A DNA stretch of 64,000 nt from Deinandra increscens subsp. villosa (Eukaryota; Streptophyta; Magnoliopsida; Asterales; Asteraceae). A model generated the notes under the pieces. It saw nothing but the letters and a program-made list of their open reading frames with translations. It was not told the origin of the DNA and ran no database searches. The stretch lies in assembly GCA_039602395.1 (NCBI GenBank), contig JBCNJP010000008.1, positions 25,242,653 through 25,306,652 on the forward strand. The letters run 5' to 3'. This document shows, piece by piece, positions 34,643 to 46,165 of this stretch (positions are counted from its first letter, which is position 1; every line of letters starts with the position of its first letter). Position numbers and translations under genes: made by a program.

Positions 34643-36415
34643 AAGGTGACTACTCCGTCTTCAATCCCAATTCAGCCAACCACCAAAGCTGCAGATGTTC
34701 AAAGTTCAAAACAACCACCAGTCAGAAAGTTGATTATTAAGAGACTGTCTGCTACTGGTCCTGCTTCCACATCTGCTCCTTCAACTGCTTCAACAATTTC
34801 TGCTACTGATTTGAAGCTTGCGTTGTATCAAGCCAGATTTAAAAAAATAGAGCATACAAACAAGCTGCAAGCTGAAGAAATTTCTGGGTTGAAGAATTTA
34901 TGTAAAGAGCTAGTATCCAGAGATCAGTCTCATACAGGGGAGATTGCCAGATTGAAAGCTCAGGATGAAGCGAAGGATCGGGAAATTGCTGAGCTGAAGC
35001 AATTGTCTCTTACTATGGGTGAGCAGCTTAAGCAGATGCTAACTGCTTTATCTGCTCAGGGGGGAAAAGGCCCAATCCTGAGGAAAGTTGCAGAGAAGAA
35101 AAAGAAGGCATGAAATTTTTGAATGATGACCCTGATAATCCAGAAGGTGGTGTTGGTGGTGCTGGTACTGGTACTGATGCAGCAGGAACATCATCTGCTA
35201 CTACTGGTACAGCCACAACATCTCAGGGGGAGTCTGCAGATAAGGAAGTTTATGATGTAACTCCGGTATCAAGGGTGGAAATGAAAGAAGGAGAGTTTAT
35301 TAATCTTTATACCAAGGAGCAGTTGGCTGCCATATTTGCTTTAAATGTTGATGATGTTGACAAGGTGCCAGTTGCTGATCCATACAAGGAGGATAATTCA
35401 GAAGAAGAAGTTGTGTATGAAGATGAGCAGGTGGAGGTAGAAGATATGACGGCTGAAGAATATCCTAATGATCCGAAGATGTATGGGAATTTTTCTGATA
35501 ATGATTATTCTGAGGGTTTTGATTTCTTTGGTAAAGATAGTGAAGAGAAGGTTGAATCAGAGCAACAATCAACTCAACATGAGGCATCTGAGAATGTTGA
35601 TATGACTGAAGAAGAGGAGAAGAAGTTGTTGTTTGAAGCATGGCTAAAAGAGCAAAGGGCAAAGAAGCTTCCAGTTCAAGTTGAAAAGTCTTCAAAGATT
35701 GTTGATCAGAAAAAGTATTTTGACAGAAAAGGCAGACAAGCTTCTGGGAAAATTATTAGCTGGATGTATGATTCTGAACTCAAGTGTTATGCTATCAAAA
35801 AGGAGTTTGGGATTATATATTTGAAGAATGCTTTAAGATTCAACACTTTGCCTGTTTGTGATGTGAGGGACTTGTCTAGAAGTCCGTTTCTGAATCATGG
35901 AGGAAACATTTTGGCTGATGTGTTTAAAGAGAAGTTGATTGAAGAGTGTCAAGGAAGGTTTAGGTTTTTGACTCCTCAAAGACCGACTTACTCTGATCAT
36001 CCAACGGATATTCATCCAATCACAGGCAGACCAGTGGTGATTTTGAAGTATGAAAAGCCAGTTCAGATTAAGAAGATACCTTTGAAACGGCTTAAACAGG
36101 ATTTCATCAAAACATTGAGATGGTGGTACTATGATGAAGTTTCCGGAGAAGCAGTAATAGTGATTAAAGAAGATAACAAGGTTGTGAGAATCTACGACCC
36201 AATGTCATTGATAAATCTGTCAAAGAATGATATTGAGAAGCTACATTCTAACAAGATTCTTTACAAGCCTGAGTGTTTTGATCAAGCTATGCAATTTCAG
36301 AAGGTTATAAGAGTTTGCTTTGATGGTGGAATACACGCAGGAAATAACAGAAGAAGGGATTGAAAGAAGACAGAGTCAAGGGCTTCTGAAGACTAGCACA
36401 AGACAAGGGGGAGTT
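34643..36415 (+). pseudogene. SIRE-like accessory 3' ORF (two overlapping frames)
   Basis: Only the post-pol ORF of a SIRE-like element survives. Frame A (34646-35113, 155 codons) is Ser/Thr-rich and then a heptad-rich coiled coil (from about ALYQARFKKIEHTNK). Frame B (35110-36363, 417 codons) starts at an ATG overlapping the stop of A as ATGA. It has a Gly-rich start, a long acidic region and a C-terminal domain with SWMYDSELKCYAIKKEFGI, LDVRDLSR-like and RWWYYDEVSGEAVIVIKED blocks. The C-terminal layout parallels that of the copia 1 extra ORF (W block, then a D-L block, then a V-I-E/K-D block). The break between A and B may be a one-base indel. A polypurine tract AAGGGGGAGTT precedes the LTR at 36416. 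Confidence 0.65.
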
Positions 36416-36770
36416 TGTAGAAGCATATATAGTTGTCTAGTGCTAGGTCTTGTTCTTTTGAGTATGTAATTTGTAAGTTTAGGTTTTCTGGTTCTAGCGG
36501 ACCAGTGGCGGACCAGGTGGTACGCCGGACCACCTGGTACGCTGGTTAGTTGGTCCGCTGGCCAGTTACCTATTTATAGGTCTTAGCTTGTTGAGAGAAG
36601 AAGCGAGTAAGGTTTGAGCGTTCTTAACTGTGTGTTTTCACTGGTGTAAACCTGTAAACTCTTTGTTCTCTCTGTTACGAGTTGTGATCAATACAAAGAA
36701 GTTTATTTACCTCGTTGTGCTCAAATCCGATTGTAATCATGCACTAGCAAGATCGTTTACGTGTTCTACA
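36416..36770 (+). repeat. SIRE-like 3' LTR (355 bp)
   Basis: Starts TGTAGAA and ends TTCTACA, with a TATTTATA box at 36571-36578. The order of blocks (GGACC/GGTCCGC cluster, TATA, TTAACTGTGTG, TCAATACAAAGAAG, TTTATTTAC, CTCGTTGT) parallels the TR-GAG LTR at 57523-57881, so the two are related families. It is followed at once by the 3' part of the LINE. Confidence 0.85.
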
Positions 36771-37155
36771 GGTTCTTCACCTTCTCATCTCCTTGCAGGA
36801 GGCGGCCATGGTTTGGAGTATTATCTTCGAGTGGTGTCGTATCCCCCCATTATTCGCCTTTTCGGTGACCAACTTATTGAGTATTCACAACTCTTCGAGG
36901 GTGGAGCCGGGGAAAAGAAAGGTGCTGCAGGCGGTGATTTTCATTTCCTGTTGGGTGTTATGGAAGGTGCGGAACGATACCGTCTTTAACTAGAAATCCC
37001 CTTCTGTTGTTGCAGGTATTATAAAGGAGATTAAAAGCTATTGCTTGTTATGGATAAATAAGAGGTCAAATGTAGTACTAAGGGATGGGTATTCGCTCTG
37101 TTAGTTTAGTTGTGTTCTGTGGTGATGTTGTAATATAGCTTTTTGGAGTTTTGAT
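36771..37155 (+). pseudogene. LINE, downstream part
   Basis: In the frame at 36793-36990: MVWSIIFEWCRIPPLFAFSV, then KRKVLQAVIFISCWVLWKVR and NDTVF. This is the C-terminal zinc-binding RVT-associated region that ends plant LINE polyproteins. It continues the gene broken at 34613. The 3' UTR follows and is interrupted at 37155 by a hAT MITE, then resumes at 37883. Confidence 0.75.
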
Positions 37156-37882
37156 TAGGGGTGTTCATCGAATCGAATTTGATTTATTCGAATCGAATTA
37201 TTCGAATTTTGAACTTCTAAAACCAAATTCGAATTCGATTCGAATTCGATTAAAACAAGTCGAATGCGAATCGAATAATCATAGTCGAATTCGAATCGAA
37301 TTCGAATTTATTCGAATAAATTCGAATAAGAGAAATCTTTATTTCATAAAATTAACTTTTCAATAACTTTTTTATAACAATCCAATAATAACTTTAAAAT
37401 AGTTCCAAACATATCCAAAATGATAGGTACCAAACAAGTTCGGGACAACGACAAAACAAGTATCAATGTACTAGATAAAAAAACCAAAACAACAAGCCAA
37501 AGTCAAGCAAACGACAGCTACAAATAAGAAAAAAATAAGCTAAGCTAAGCGAACAACCAAAATAACTCTTTCAAAGAATACTAAAATGGGCTTATGTTAA
37601 ATGTGGGCACAAGAATACTAAAATATTGATATATAATTTACATAATATATATATATATATATATATATAATTATATATATGAAATATATATTTATATCTT
37701 ATTCGAATCGAATCGAATTTGGAAAATCAAGTTCGAATTCGATTCGAATTCGACTTAATTAATCGAATCGAATTAGGATTCGATTCGAATAAATCGAACA
37801 AGGAATTCGAATTTCTTATTCGAATTCGAATCGAGTCGAATTTTGAATTATTCGAACAGGATTCGAATAATGAACACCTTTA
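37156..37882. mobile_element. hAT-type MITE, 727 bp, with 8-bp target duplication
   Basis: Ends are TAGGGGTGTTCAT and, inverted, ATGAACACCTTTA. Both flanks carry GTTTTGAT (37148-37155 and 37883-37890), the 8-bp duplication expected of hAT elements. About 170 bases at each end are packed with TTCGAAT / CGAATTCG words; the middle is AT-rich with an (AT)n run at about 37647-37669. No coding capacity, so it is non-autonomous. Confidence 0.9.
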
Positions 37883-37990
37883 GTTTTGATCCAGCTGCTG
37901 GCTGGATGCTTTAGTATGCTCCTCCCCTTTGGTGAAATAAAGTTTTGCTGTTCAAAAAAATTAAAAAAGAAAAAAAAGAAACAAGTAAAT
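37883..37990 (+). mobile_element. LINE 3' end with A-rich tail
   Basis: After the repeated GTTTTGAT the LINE 3' UTR continues through GGTGAAATAAAGTTTTGCTG and ends in an A-rich tract (AAAAAAATTAAAAAAG and onward). That is the normal end of a LINE made by target-primed reverse transcription. The AATAAA at about 37936 is a likely polyadenylation signal. Confidence 0.7.
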
Positions 37991-38137
37991 AAAATATACT
38001 TTGAAAAATATCTCCCCTGTTGTAAAGAAAACGACCCCCCTTTTGATCGCCGGCGAAAGTGCGACGGGAAAGTTCACTTTAGGAGGAGAAATTGCGATTT
38101 CAGAGAGCAAGTTTAGAGAGAGAAATAAGTTGGTCCT

Positions 38138-38170
38138 ATGGCATGGTTGAGTTGGAGGACTTCGAAATGA
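38138..38170 (+). promoter_or_regulatory. short upstream ORF of the glucanase gene
   Basis: A ten-residue upstream frame (MAWLSWRTSK) whose TGA overlaps the glucanase start as AATGA. Upstream frames of this kind often lower translation of the main frame; an overlap this tight could allow re-initiation. Whether it is transcribed depends on the true start site. Confidence 0.4.
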
Positions 38171-39829
38171 AGATCTTGCGATCCTTTGTTAGATGTCTCC
38201 TCCTGCTTTTTATCTTTTTTCTTCAGAAAGGTAACGAATAATAATAATAATAATGATTTCTACTTTGAAACCTAGTTAATCGATACTATTAGTGATTGAT
38301 TGATTGTAAGTTTTGGTTCAATTCACTTGAAGATCGTCGATTTTGTTGCTTGTTTTTGCTCCTCTTTCGTTTAGGGTTATTTTATTTCTTCATAAAATTA
38401 TCCTCACAATCCCTGTAGCATTATCTTCAAATTAATTACATCTGCTATCGGCTGATTACATACAATTTGCTTTGTATTCTATCGTCTATTAAATACATGT
38501 ATGATTTGTGCACTTTGAGTATGATGAACTTTATATCCTACTATTGTACAGAGTATATTATGTACAACACGTGACAGTGATCAACCATTTGTAAAGGTAA
38601 TAATAAGTTTCAGATGGCACTAAAGTTGTGAAAATACTATGTAAGTAGGTTTTGTTCTTTAGGGTTGGTTAATAACCGTTTGTATGATGAGTTAAACTTT
38701 GAATTCTTCTTTTACCACCTTTGCAATAGAAAACAAACGATATGAATGCTTATATATATATATTTCTTTTGTATTTTTCTCAGGGTATGTGACGGCTAAA
38801 GCTTTCACAGGGACTTATGGTATAAATTATGGAAGAATTGCAGATAATATCCCTTCTCCTAATGAAGTTGTCAGGCTTCTTAAAGCTGCTAAGATAAAGA
38901 ACGTACGGATTTATAATGCTGATCACAGTGTTCTTGATGCATTTAGTGGGAGTGGTCTTGATTTGGTGATTGGACTTCCTAATGAGTTCGTGAAAGATAT
39001 GAGTAGCAATGCTGATCATGCCCTTAATTGGGTTAGAGAGAATGTGCAAGCATATATCCCAAACACACATATTGTTGGAATTGCAGTAGGAAATGAAGTT
39101 CTTGGAGGTGGTGATTTAGATCTCCAGTCAGCTTTATATGGTGCAATTAAAAATATCTACAATGCAACGCAAAAACTTCAGTTGGATAGTGTAGTTCAGA
39201 TAACAACTGCACATTCACAAGCAGTTTTTGCTAATTCATACCCACCATCATCATGTGTGTTTAGACAAGATGTTTCCCAAAACATGAAGAAGATTCTAGA
39301 CTTATTTACACAAATGGGGTCTCCCTTTTGTTTAAATGCTTATCCTTTTTTGGCTTACATGGGTAGTCCAGATCAGATTGATATAAATTATGCTCTTTTT
39401 AATCCAACCGACGGAGTATATGATGAAAAAACAAATCTTCACTATGACAACATGCTTGATGCTCAGATTGATGCTGCTTATGCTGCACTTGAAGATGCTG
39501 GATTTCATAAAATGGAAGTTATGGTGACTGAAACAGGGTGGGCTTCTCATGGAGATGCAAATGAAGGTGCTGCAACACCTGAAAATGCAAGAACTTATAA
39601 TTATAATTTGCGTAAACGACTTGCTAAAAGGAAGGGAACTCCAAGAAGACCAAAGTTTATGTTGAAGGCATATATATTTGCTTTATTTAATGAGAATTCA
39701 AAGCCGGGTCCTACTTCTGAAAGGAACTTTGGTCTTTACAAGCCTGATGGTACAATTGCATATGATATAGGTTTTCCAGCTTTGAAGTCTTCATCTTCAG
39801 TTTCATCTCATCTATATATTAAGGTATGA
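38167..39829 (+). CDS. glucan endo-1,3-beta-glucosidase (GH17), two exons
   Basis: Exon 1 is 38167-38230 and exon 2 is 38784-39829; the intron has GT...AG ends and the junction restores a Gly codon. Product 369 aa. Residues 1-26 form a signal peptide (MKILRSFVRCLLLLFIFFLQ, then GYVTAKA), so it is secreted to the wall. The mature part is a full GH17 domain: TYGINYGRIADNIPSP at the start, the proton donor Glu in GIAVGNEVLGG and the nucleophile Glu in VMVTETGWAS. It hydrolyses beta-1,3-glucan (callose) in the wall or at plasmodesmata. It closely resembles the Arabidopsis glucan endo-1,3-beta-glucosidase 11/14 group. No frame break is visible; it is the only intact host gene here. The C terminus is uncertain: ATTAAG is followed by GTATGA, a good splice donor, so the stop at 39829 could lie in an intron and another exon could follow. 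Confidence 0.9.
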
Positions 39830-42619
39830 AGCTTTTTGTAATAATGCAAATTTTCAGATTACAATTGCTAAGGAAAGCCAAACCATCATTCAGTTACGGT
39901 ATTAGAAATAGGAAATGTTGAGATACTGCAATTGAGTCAAATTAGATTGTGAGGTATCAATTCACTAGAAACTAGTATCAGATTCGTAGATTTTGTTTGT
40001 TAATATAGTATGCCTTTTGAGGTGAAATAATAGAGTGTTAAAAATAAAACAATGGCAACTAGCACACAGAAAAAAAAAAGTAGGGTTTTGCTAACCACAA
40101 CCTCAAGGTTTAGGTTAAGAGGATAACTTTACATAACCACCAGAGCTGAGGTGAGAGGCGAATGCTTCACGTACACGTGACACACTTCTTTGGCAAAAGA
40201 CTTCTAAATTGTTTATAAACCACATTTCGTACAGAAAAGTAGAAAACACATATGTTTAACAACTAAAACACTAACATATACATCATAACATAATTTGCTA
40301 ACATCTAAAAGACTAAAAACTGAACATAAATATATATAAATAATTTTCAAGGTTGAACAATTGCAACACGTAGCCATCATATTATACATTAGCAGCATAT
40401 ATACTTCCAAAATTTACATCAAAGATAGAATAAGTTCATCAGTAAATCAACACTAAGCAAAATATAGCTGCTAAGCAAGATATGTAGAAAGTATAAAATA
40501 TTATTGACATTCAAGTAAAGAGCAAATAAGTAACAGCATTCAGAAACAATGAAGTTAGCAACTACAAGAACTAGAACAGCAAGCTGTTGCTTAGGTTTTA
40601 TTGTGAACACAGCCCCATAAAATTAGAAGTAACTGATATAGAAGTTAGTCCGTTTAACATTTAATGAAATACAACACAGAAATATGTCGGTAATGTACAG
40701 TTGAGAAAGATGCGACTGGAAGTGTGCCTCCTTTTGAATGAAGCGAACCAGCCATCGCCTGTGGTCACGTCTTGCCGCTTCAGGCATGCTTTTTTCAACA
40801 CAGATAACTACGATTTCGTTGTTGGTAATTGGTAACTAAAAAAGCATGTCGATGGTTAGTCAATTGCAATTTAGTTATGTTCACCATTAGATGTTTAGTG
40901 CATATGGTTTAACATTTAATTTTTATTTCTTTGTGCCTTATGGGTCTTCGATTAATATAGTCTTCACTTGTACAGATTATGGTAAAATATGCATGATGGC
41001 ATTTGGGCACATGAAATACGTAATTTAAACAAATCATGAAAATTTGAGATTTATTCCGTCTATACGTCGGAAACAAATTTGTTGTTACAGGTTTGGTTTT
41101 TGCTGATTATAAAATGTATTCAACTTTATACATGTATGATATTGTTTGTATGCAAAACTACAAAACTATATGTAGGGTAGGTGAAAAGTCTGAAAAGAGA
41201 AAAAAAAAGGAAAGCATTTGCATGTCACTAGATCATTCATTGTCTTTGAACTCCTTTTCTTGACTCAGCAATTGTTTTTTTTCTCTTATTATTCTTTATA
41301 CAAGGATTCCCCCTTTTTATATTGCTGGTCACTTGATCATCATATGAATATTTAAACTCATAGTCTTTAAATTTAACTTGGGTAAGGATTATTTTCTTTT
41401 CCTGTAAATAAAACTTGGGTTATTAGAGTATTTTTTTTAAATGGCAAAAGTTAATATTATTTCAACACATCCATTCTAGTAAGACACTAGAGTAGATTAC
41501 ACCAACAAACAACCAAAGTTTAAAAATTAATAATTACACCAATCTTTCCATTCCAATGAGACCATATCCTATATCTTCTTAACCCACAAGAATCACAGTC
41601 CTTTAATCTCGTTGATGACATTGGCTATCGATGGTTTCCTTTGACTTGAAAAGGGATACCGGGTCAAAACAGGAACATGTTTATTTTTTGTTCATCTTCA
41701 GTTGAAAACGCATTTTCATCCTTTTAATTTCTAAATAGATTATCAATTCATCAAATATGATCACAATAACATTACTCTTCAACAATATTCTTAATCTTCC
41801 AATAAACAATTATAAAAGGTTGCATTTATTTGCTTAGTCGACTTTCAACCTGTTTGACCCTCTCCTCTTTAGCTATTTTGTTTCATCTGACCAATTTGCG
41901 GGGTCAAAGTTGTCACTCTTTTACATGAAAATAATTATTAAATATCTGTCATTTATAATTCAGTATCAAACTTCTATCAGGTACTTGGAGCTCAAACATG
42001 GCATTGGTCTTATATCTCGGTTTTAATCGCATGTGCATCATCTTGGTTTCTGTTTCTTAAATCATGAAATGGTTCACTCATCACCATCAGTACTTTCCAC
42101 AGTGGGATTTTGGTCATGGTTAATGCTTTTCTAGTTTTGATCATAGGTTGTGTTACTCATGGTCATAAGCTGGTGATCATTAAACAATATGTATCAGTTT
42201 TGAGATTATATGTCGTTTGTTATAGCAACGGGTTACTTTTAAGTTTTACGTACAATGACTTGCAACTAGAGGTGGCAAACTGGGTTGGTTAGATAGCCCA
42301 TTGGGTTATTGGGGATATATTATAAATTGCTTGGTTGGTCTGATCATGTTTGAACAAATAATCTTTGTTGACATGATTGCATAATGTTGAGAAGCTTTCC
42401 AAAAGTTTACATTGAAAAGGTGGATACAGTTTGCACCAATCTTTGAATAATGTAAAACAAATTATTTAGCAACATCTTTCATTCTAATAAAACATTAAAG
42501 TGGTGTCTAAATGTCGCATTTCTAGGGCCTCTACATCATCATCATCCATGTCATCATCCCACTTGTCAATACCACAATGAATTTTTTTTTTAAAATAAGG
42601 AATGTCAATTATTGCTACA
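39830..42619. other. intergenic stretch; one protein-like frame on the minus strand
   Basis: Mostly AT-rich with no repeat or gene I can name. On the minus strand, 40835-40623 is open for 70 codons and looks protein-like in its first half (NNEIVVICVEKSMPEAARRD followed by HRRWLVRFIQKE). It could be a last exon or a gene scrap; I do not recognise the family. The rest shows nothing convincing. Confidence 0.4.
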
Positions 42620-43330
42620 CTAGTCTTTAATACCCGTGCATCGCACGGTTAACATTTACAAAAATATAAAAATAAATATAATTTTAACCTACTATAATAA
42701 ATTTTAGATAAAAACCAAACAAAAACCATAGTATTGTTAATCCTTTTTAAGCATTACCAAGAAACCATCATTTACATGTAAAGTAAAAAAATACAATGGT
42801 TTATGTTTGTAACATATATGTTAAATTAAAAAATATATACATTTGTATAATTTGACATTCATACATATTTAGTAAGTTAATAAGCTTTGAATTCGTATTT
42901 TATTATTAAAAAGACATAGAAATTCATTAATTAAATGTATAATTCTCTAAACTGAAACCAAATAAAAAAAGCAAATTTACATTCACAGACATGAAATAAT
43001 ACAAATTTGATAAAAATTGTATACATCTGTAACAATTTTTGTTCACATGTTTGAGATGGAGTATAAACAGAATTGAACCACTAATATAGAAATGAGTCAA
43101 TATATGATATTTGCACCTTGTAGATAAGATATGAATATTGTAACTGTAGAACTGAATTTCCTCAATTACTAATCCATTTGAAAAAGGTCTAACTTCAGGA
43201 TTCCTTTCCTTTTGAAATTGTATTCTCCTGTGACCGAAAAAGAAACCCGTTAAATATATTCAACAAAAATAAATGTAATTTCGTGCGGGTTTCCCTCTAA
43301 TCTAATATAGTCTATTATAATATAGTATAG
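42620..43330 (-). mobile_element. small non-autonomous Helitron, 711 bp
   Basis: On the minus strand the element begins TCTATACTATATTATAATAG at 43330 and ends CTAG at 42620. About 11 bases before the CTAG end is a hairpin, CCGTGC-GAT-GCACGG. It lies between host A (43331 side) and T (42619 side) with no target duplication. TC start, 3' hairpin, CTAG end and A/T insertion are the Helitron signature. No Rep/helicase ORF, so it is non-autonomous. Confidence 0.8.
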
Positions 43331-43410
43331 ATATGGATAAGATGTCACATGAGAAAGGAAAAACTGAACCATACATAGGAAGCCCATATAAAATGAGTAC
43401 TGTTGCGACT

Positions 43411-43566
43411 TCACAGTTCACAGTAGCATGTTAGCTTATATGCATCCTCCAACTCCATCTCCTCGGCCAGATCTATGAAAAGGTTTTTTTGAAGGTATGG
43501 ATCCGACTCTGGGAATACAATGACATCGCCCTGCATAGCAGCGAAATCCTCAGGGGGTGGAATGTC
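43411..43566 (-). pseudogene. C-terminal exon-like frame, unrecognised
   Basis: A minus-strand frame of about 51 codons ending in a stop at 43411 and containing DIPPPEDFAAMQGDVIVFPE and LFIDLAEEMELED. The composition is protein-like. I cannot assign a family. It lies downstream of the NUP62 exons on the same strand but does not resemble the NUP62 C terminus, so it is probably a separate gene fragment. Confidence 0.35.
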
Positions 43567-43805
43567 TCAAAACCTACCAACACATAAGATTTCCAAAATG
43601 TAAAAATATAATCCATGGATAATATATATATAATAAATAAACCTGCCAACACATAAGATTTAAAAAATTCAAAGTTCAAAGCACTTTTATCTATCAAACA
43701 ATGCTTTTATTTTGGGTCAACATGTCACCTGAGATTTTATTCATGAATAATTTATTTTGAGAAAGGGAGGAAGCATGCTAAATTAAAATCCAAATAGATG
43801 ATCAC

Positions 43806-44219
43806 CTGATTGGCATTAAGAGTCTGAATAACATATCTTATTTGTTCCATCATCTGTTCCATATCTCTCTCAATGTATTAAATCTGCTCATACCTAAAAT
43901 TAACAAAAGGAAAATCCCTTCAACCCCTAATTTTTCTTCATATGTCATTACATTTACAGTTTGTAGTCAAATTTCTTTTGTATTTGTTTATTAGGAACTC
44001 CATATGCAAGGTGCCAAGGTGTGTTGTACTTAAATAGAAAATAAACAATAATGATAGTTTTTAAATTCAAAGCATGCAGTTCAACACTATATTATTATGA
44101 GTACCATGTACGTGATAAAATCCAGCATCTTATCGAATTACCTCTTGCTGATGAGTCTCGATAAGCTCCGGCTATCTTTCAAGGTTTGATTGAGTATCAA
44201 CAATTTTCGCAACTTCTGC
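43806..44219 (-). pseudogene. NUP62: NUP62 (nucleoporin) C-terminal coiled-coil exons, broken
   Basis: Two minus-strand exons with correct AG/GT borders. Exon 44219-44142 (26 codons) reads AEVAKIVDTQSNLER, a TAG stop, then PELIETHQQE. Exon 43893-43806 reads YEQI, a TAA stop, then YIERDMEQMMEQIRYVIQTL and NANQ. These match the coiled-coil C terminus of plant Nup62, the central-channel nucleoporin that pairs with Nup54 and Nup58. The exon expected between them is missing, and each exon contains one stop, so this is a pseudogene fragment. The split codon at the second acceptor fits the real gene's intron phase, so the copy came from genomic DNA. It lies near a Helitron and other same-strand scraps. 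Confidence 0.75.
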
Positions 44220-45480
44220 CTGTATAAAAAGCAATTTAGAATACATGCAGCAACAAAGAAGTAAGTTGCCTTAATCATAAAAAATCTTGGATACTCAATA
44301 TTCTATTTTCTTTATTTGTCATTGGCGTAGCTGCAGAAGTGTAACTATATAAGAAAGGAGTAAAAACATGTTGTGTTATACCAAAGAAATCAAAGGCAGT
44401 CGATTCTGACTCTCCTATAAAATACATTTCAATTAAATTATTTACAAAAACAAAGTTGAAAACAGAAAAATATTTTCAAGGATACCAACACATGTACATT
44501 ATCAATAAGGAACCAAAAAAATAGTCTTAAAAACAGCAAGAACATCAAGAATATCAAAATGTAGACTTGAACTTTTTTAGGAACAACAACAAAATCAAGA
44601 ATGCTTCTGTACTAAAAGTTTTGAAAGGAGTTAAACTTAATACCAAAGTTAATATAAATCTTAGTTTTATCTCTTTTCATAAAAGTTTTAAAAATGACAA
44701 AAGCCTAGAATGAAACAAAACATGTACAATAGTTTACATGTACAATAGATTACATATTGATAAAAACTTATTTTCAAACATACAGCATTGATAAAAACTT
44801 ATAAGATATAGAAAGATGGTTTTAAGAACAGGAAGAAAATGAGACTTCTCAAATTTAAGAATAGCAACACATGTACATTTATACTAATAAACAATAGGGG
44901 TATTTTTGAGAGAGGCATTTTTTTTATGCATACAACAACCAAGAATGGTTTTAAAAATAGCAGCAACATAAAAAAATATCAAGATCTGGACTTCAATTTT
45001 ATTCCAAACCATAATTACACCAAAAAAATTAACATGCGGAAGAAACCAAACCATAGAAAAAATTAAAAATAATCTGGATGTAGGGATTATAATCAACAGG
45101 AGTTGAAATACATTGATAGCTAATAAACATGAAACAAATTCAATGAACTGTAAAAAGATTTCACCAAATCAGAAAAACAATTTAAAACCAAACATACCTC
45201 CTTCTGAAGAGCCTCCGATTGACACCTGCAAGAACAAAAAATGATAGAAATAAGAATAGAGACCTCAGTATGGAAAATAAAAAAAGCAATTCCCCAAAAA
45301 TAACCCGTAAACATAAATGATATAGACTCAACCGTACCGCCTTGTGAAATGCCTCAAATTGAAGCCAACAAAAATGAAGATTGTGTCAATTAACAACAAA
45401 CCTAGATACAGCAACCAGAGCACACATGCAAGAACAGATACGGAAAAAAATCGACCAAAACTACCTTCCACAAAGACGAT
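44220..45480 (-). other. AT-rich stretch with small exon-like blocks
   Basis: No long frame is credible. On the minus strand, short blocks resemble mini-exons: about 45228-45200 (CTTGCAG acceptor, frame CQSEALQKE, then GTATG) and about 45366-45330 (frame FEAFHKAV). With the block at about 45495-45469 (frame RSFASSLWK then GTAG) they look like diverged copies of one small exon. Unrecognised. Confidence 0.3.
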
Positions 45481-45800
45481 GCAAAGGAACGCTGCAAGAA
45501 GAAAGAAAATAAGGTGAATACAAACATATCAACAACAAAAACGATCGAAAACCAGAGAGAGGTGAGACACCGCCACCATCAAACTCTAGCCGCCGCTGGC
45601 AGAGACGTACTGGAGAAAGGAAATCGCGGCTGCTGCCGCTTGTGCTTGACCCTCGGAGCTCGACACGAACAGAAAGGAGAGGGGAAATGGGGGAAAACAT
45701 CTAGAGGTCGCCACTGGAGCGCCGCTGTGGTCCGGCTGCCGGAAGACCGGGGTCGCGCCCTCTCCCCCTTGCTTCATCTCTCTCTCTCTTGAATGTGTTT
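45481..45800 (-). other. GC-rich 5' UTR/first-exon-like block
   Basis: A GC-rich block with overlapping minus-strand frames in two phases and no domain. It begins, in the minus sense, with a GAGAGAGAGAG tract near 45790. It resembles a plant gene's 5' UTR or first exon carried with other gene scraps, not a protein gene of its own. Confidence 0.35.
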
Positions 45801-46029
45801 CCAGAGTTGTATAAATCTCAAAGCCCTAGTTTTAAAAAACCAACGGCTGTTACCCACAGAAATACTATAACACAGGGTATAAAATGTCAAAACTACAAAA
45901 TATTGTGGCCAAACTATGAGATACTAAAACTCTCCTATTCATCATCAATTTGTATTGTATATATATATAATAATGATGAGCACCGAATGATTAAAAGAAT
46001 TCAGAAAATTCTTACTTTTCAGGGGTTTG

Positions 46030-46165
46030 ATCTTGATTGTTTCCTTGTTTTGAACTCCATTATTCATATCATTAGCACCCTCCTGTTTATCTTTCAGTTT
46101 CTTGTTCTTCTTTGATATCTTGGCATCAATTTCTGGTGTTGGAGCTTCAACAATTGCTGGCTGGC
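46030..46165 (-). pseudogene. lysine-rich exon-like fragment
   Basis: Minus strand: an acceptor-like ..TATAAG, then a frame containing QPAIVEAPTPEIDAKISKKN and KKLKDKQEGANDMNNG, ending at a good donor (AAAA then GTAAGA). It is a charged linker with no domain. Some nuclear FKBP-type proteins have similar lysine-rich linkers, but that is only a resemblance. Confidence 0.35.

Noticed and set aside
42265..42290. MITE-like end TAGAGGTGGCAAA
   Set aside because: It resembles a hAT MITE terminus, but no inverted partner or target duplication was found nearby.
45461..45792. Several overlapping ORFs on both strands
   Set aside because: GC-rich DNA lacks stops in several frames; no domain and no consistent frame. 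Treated as a 5' UTR-like block.
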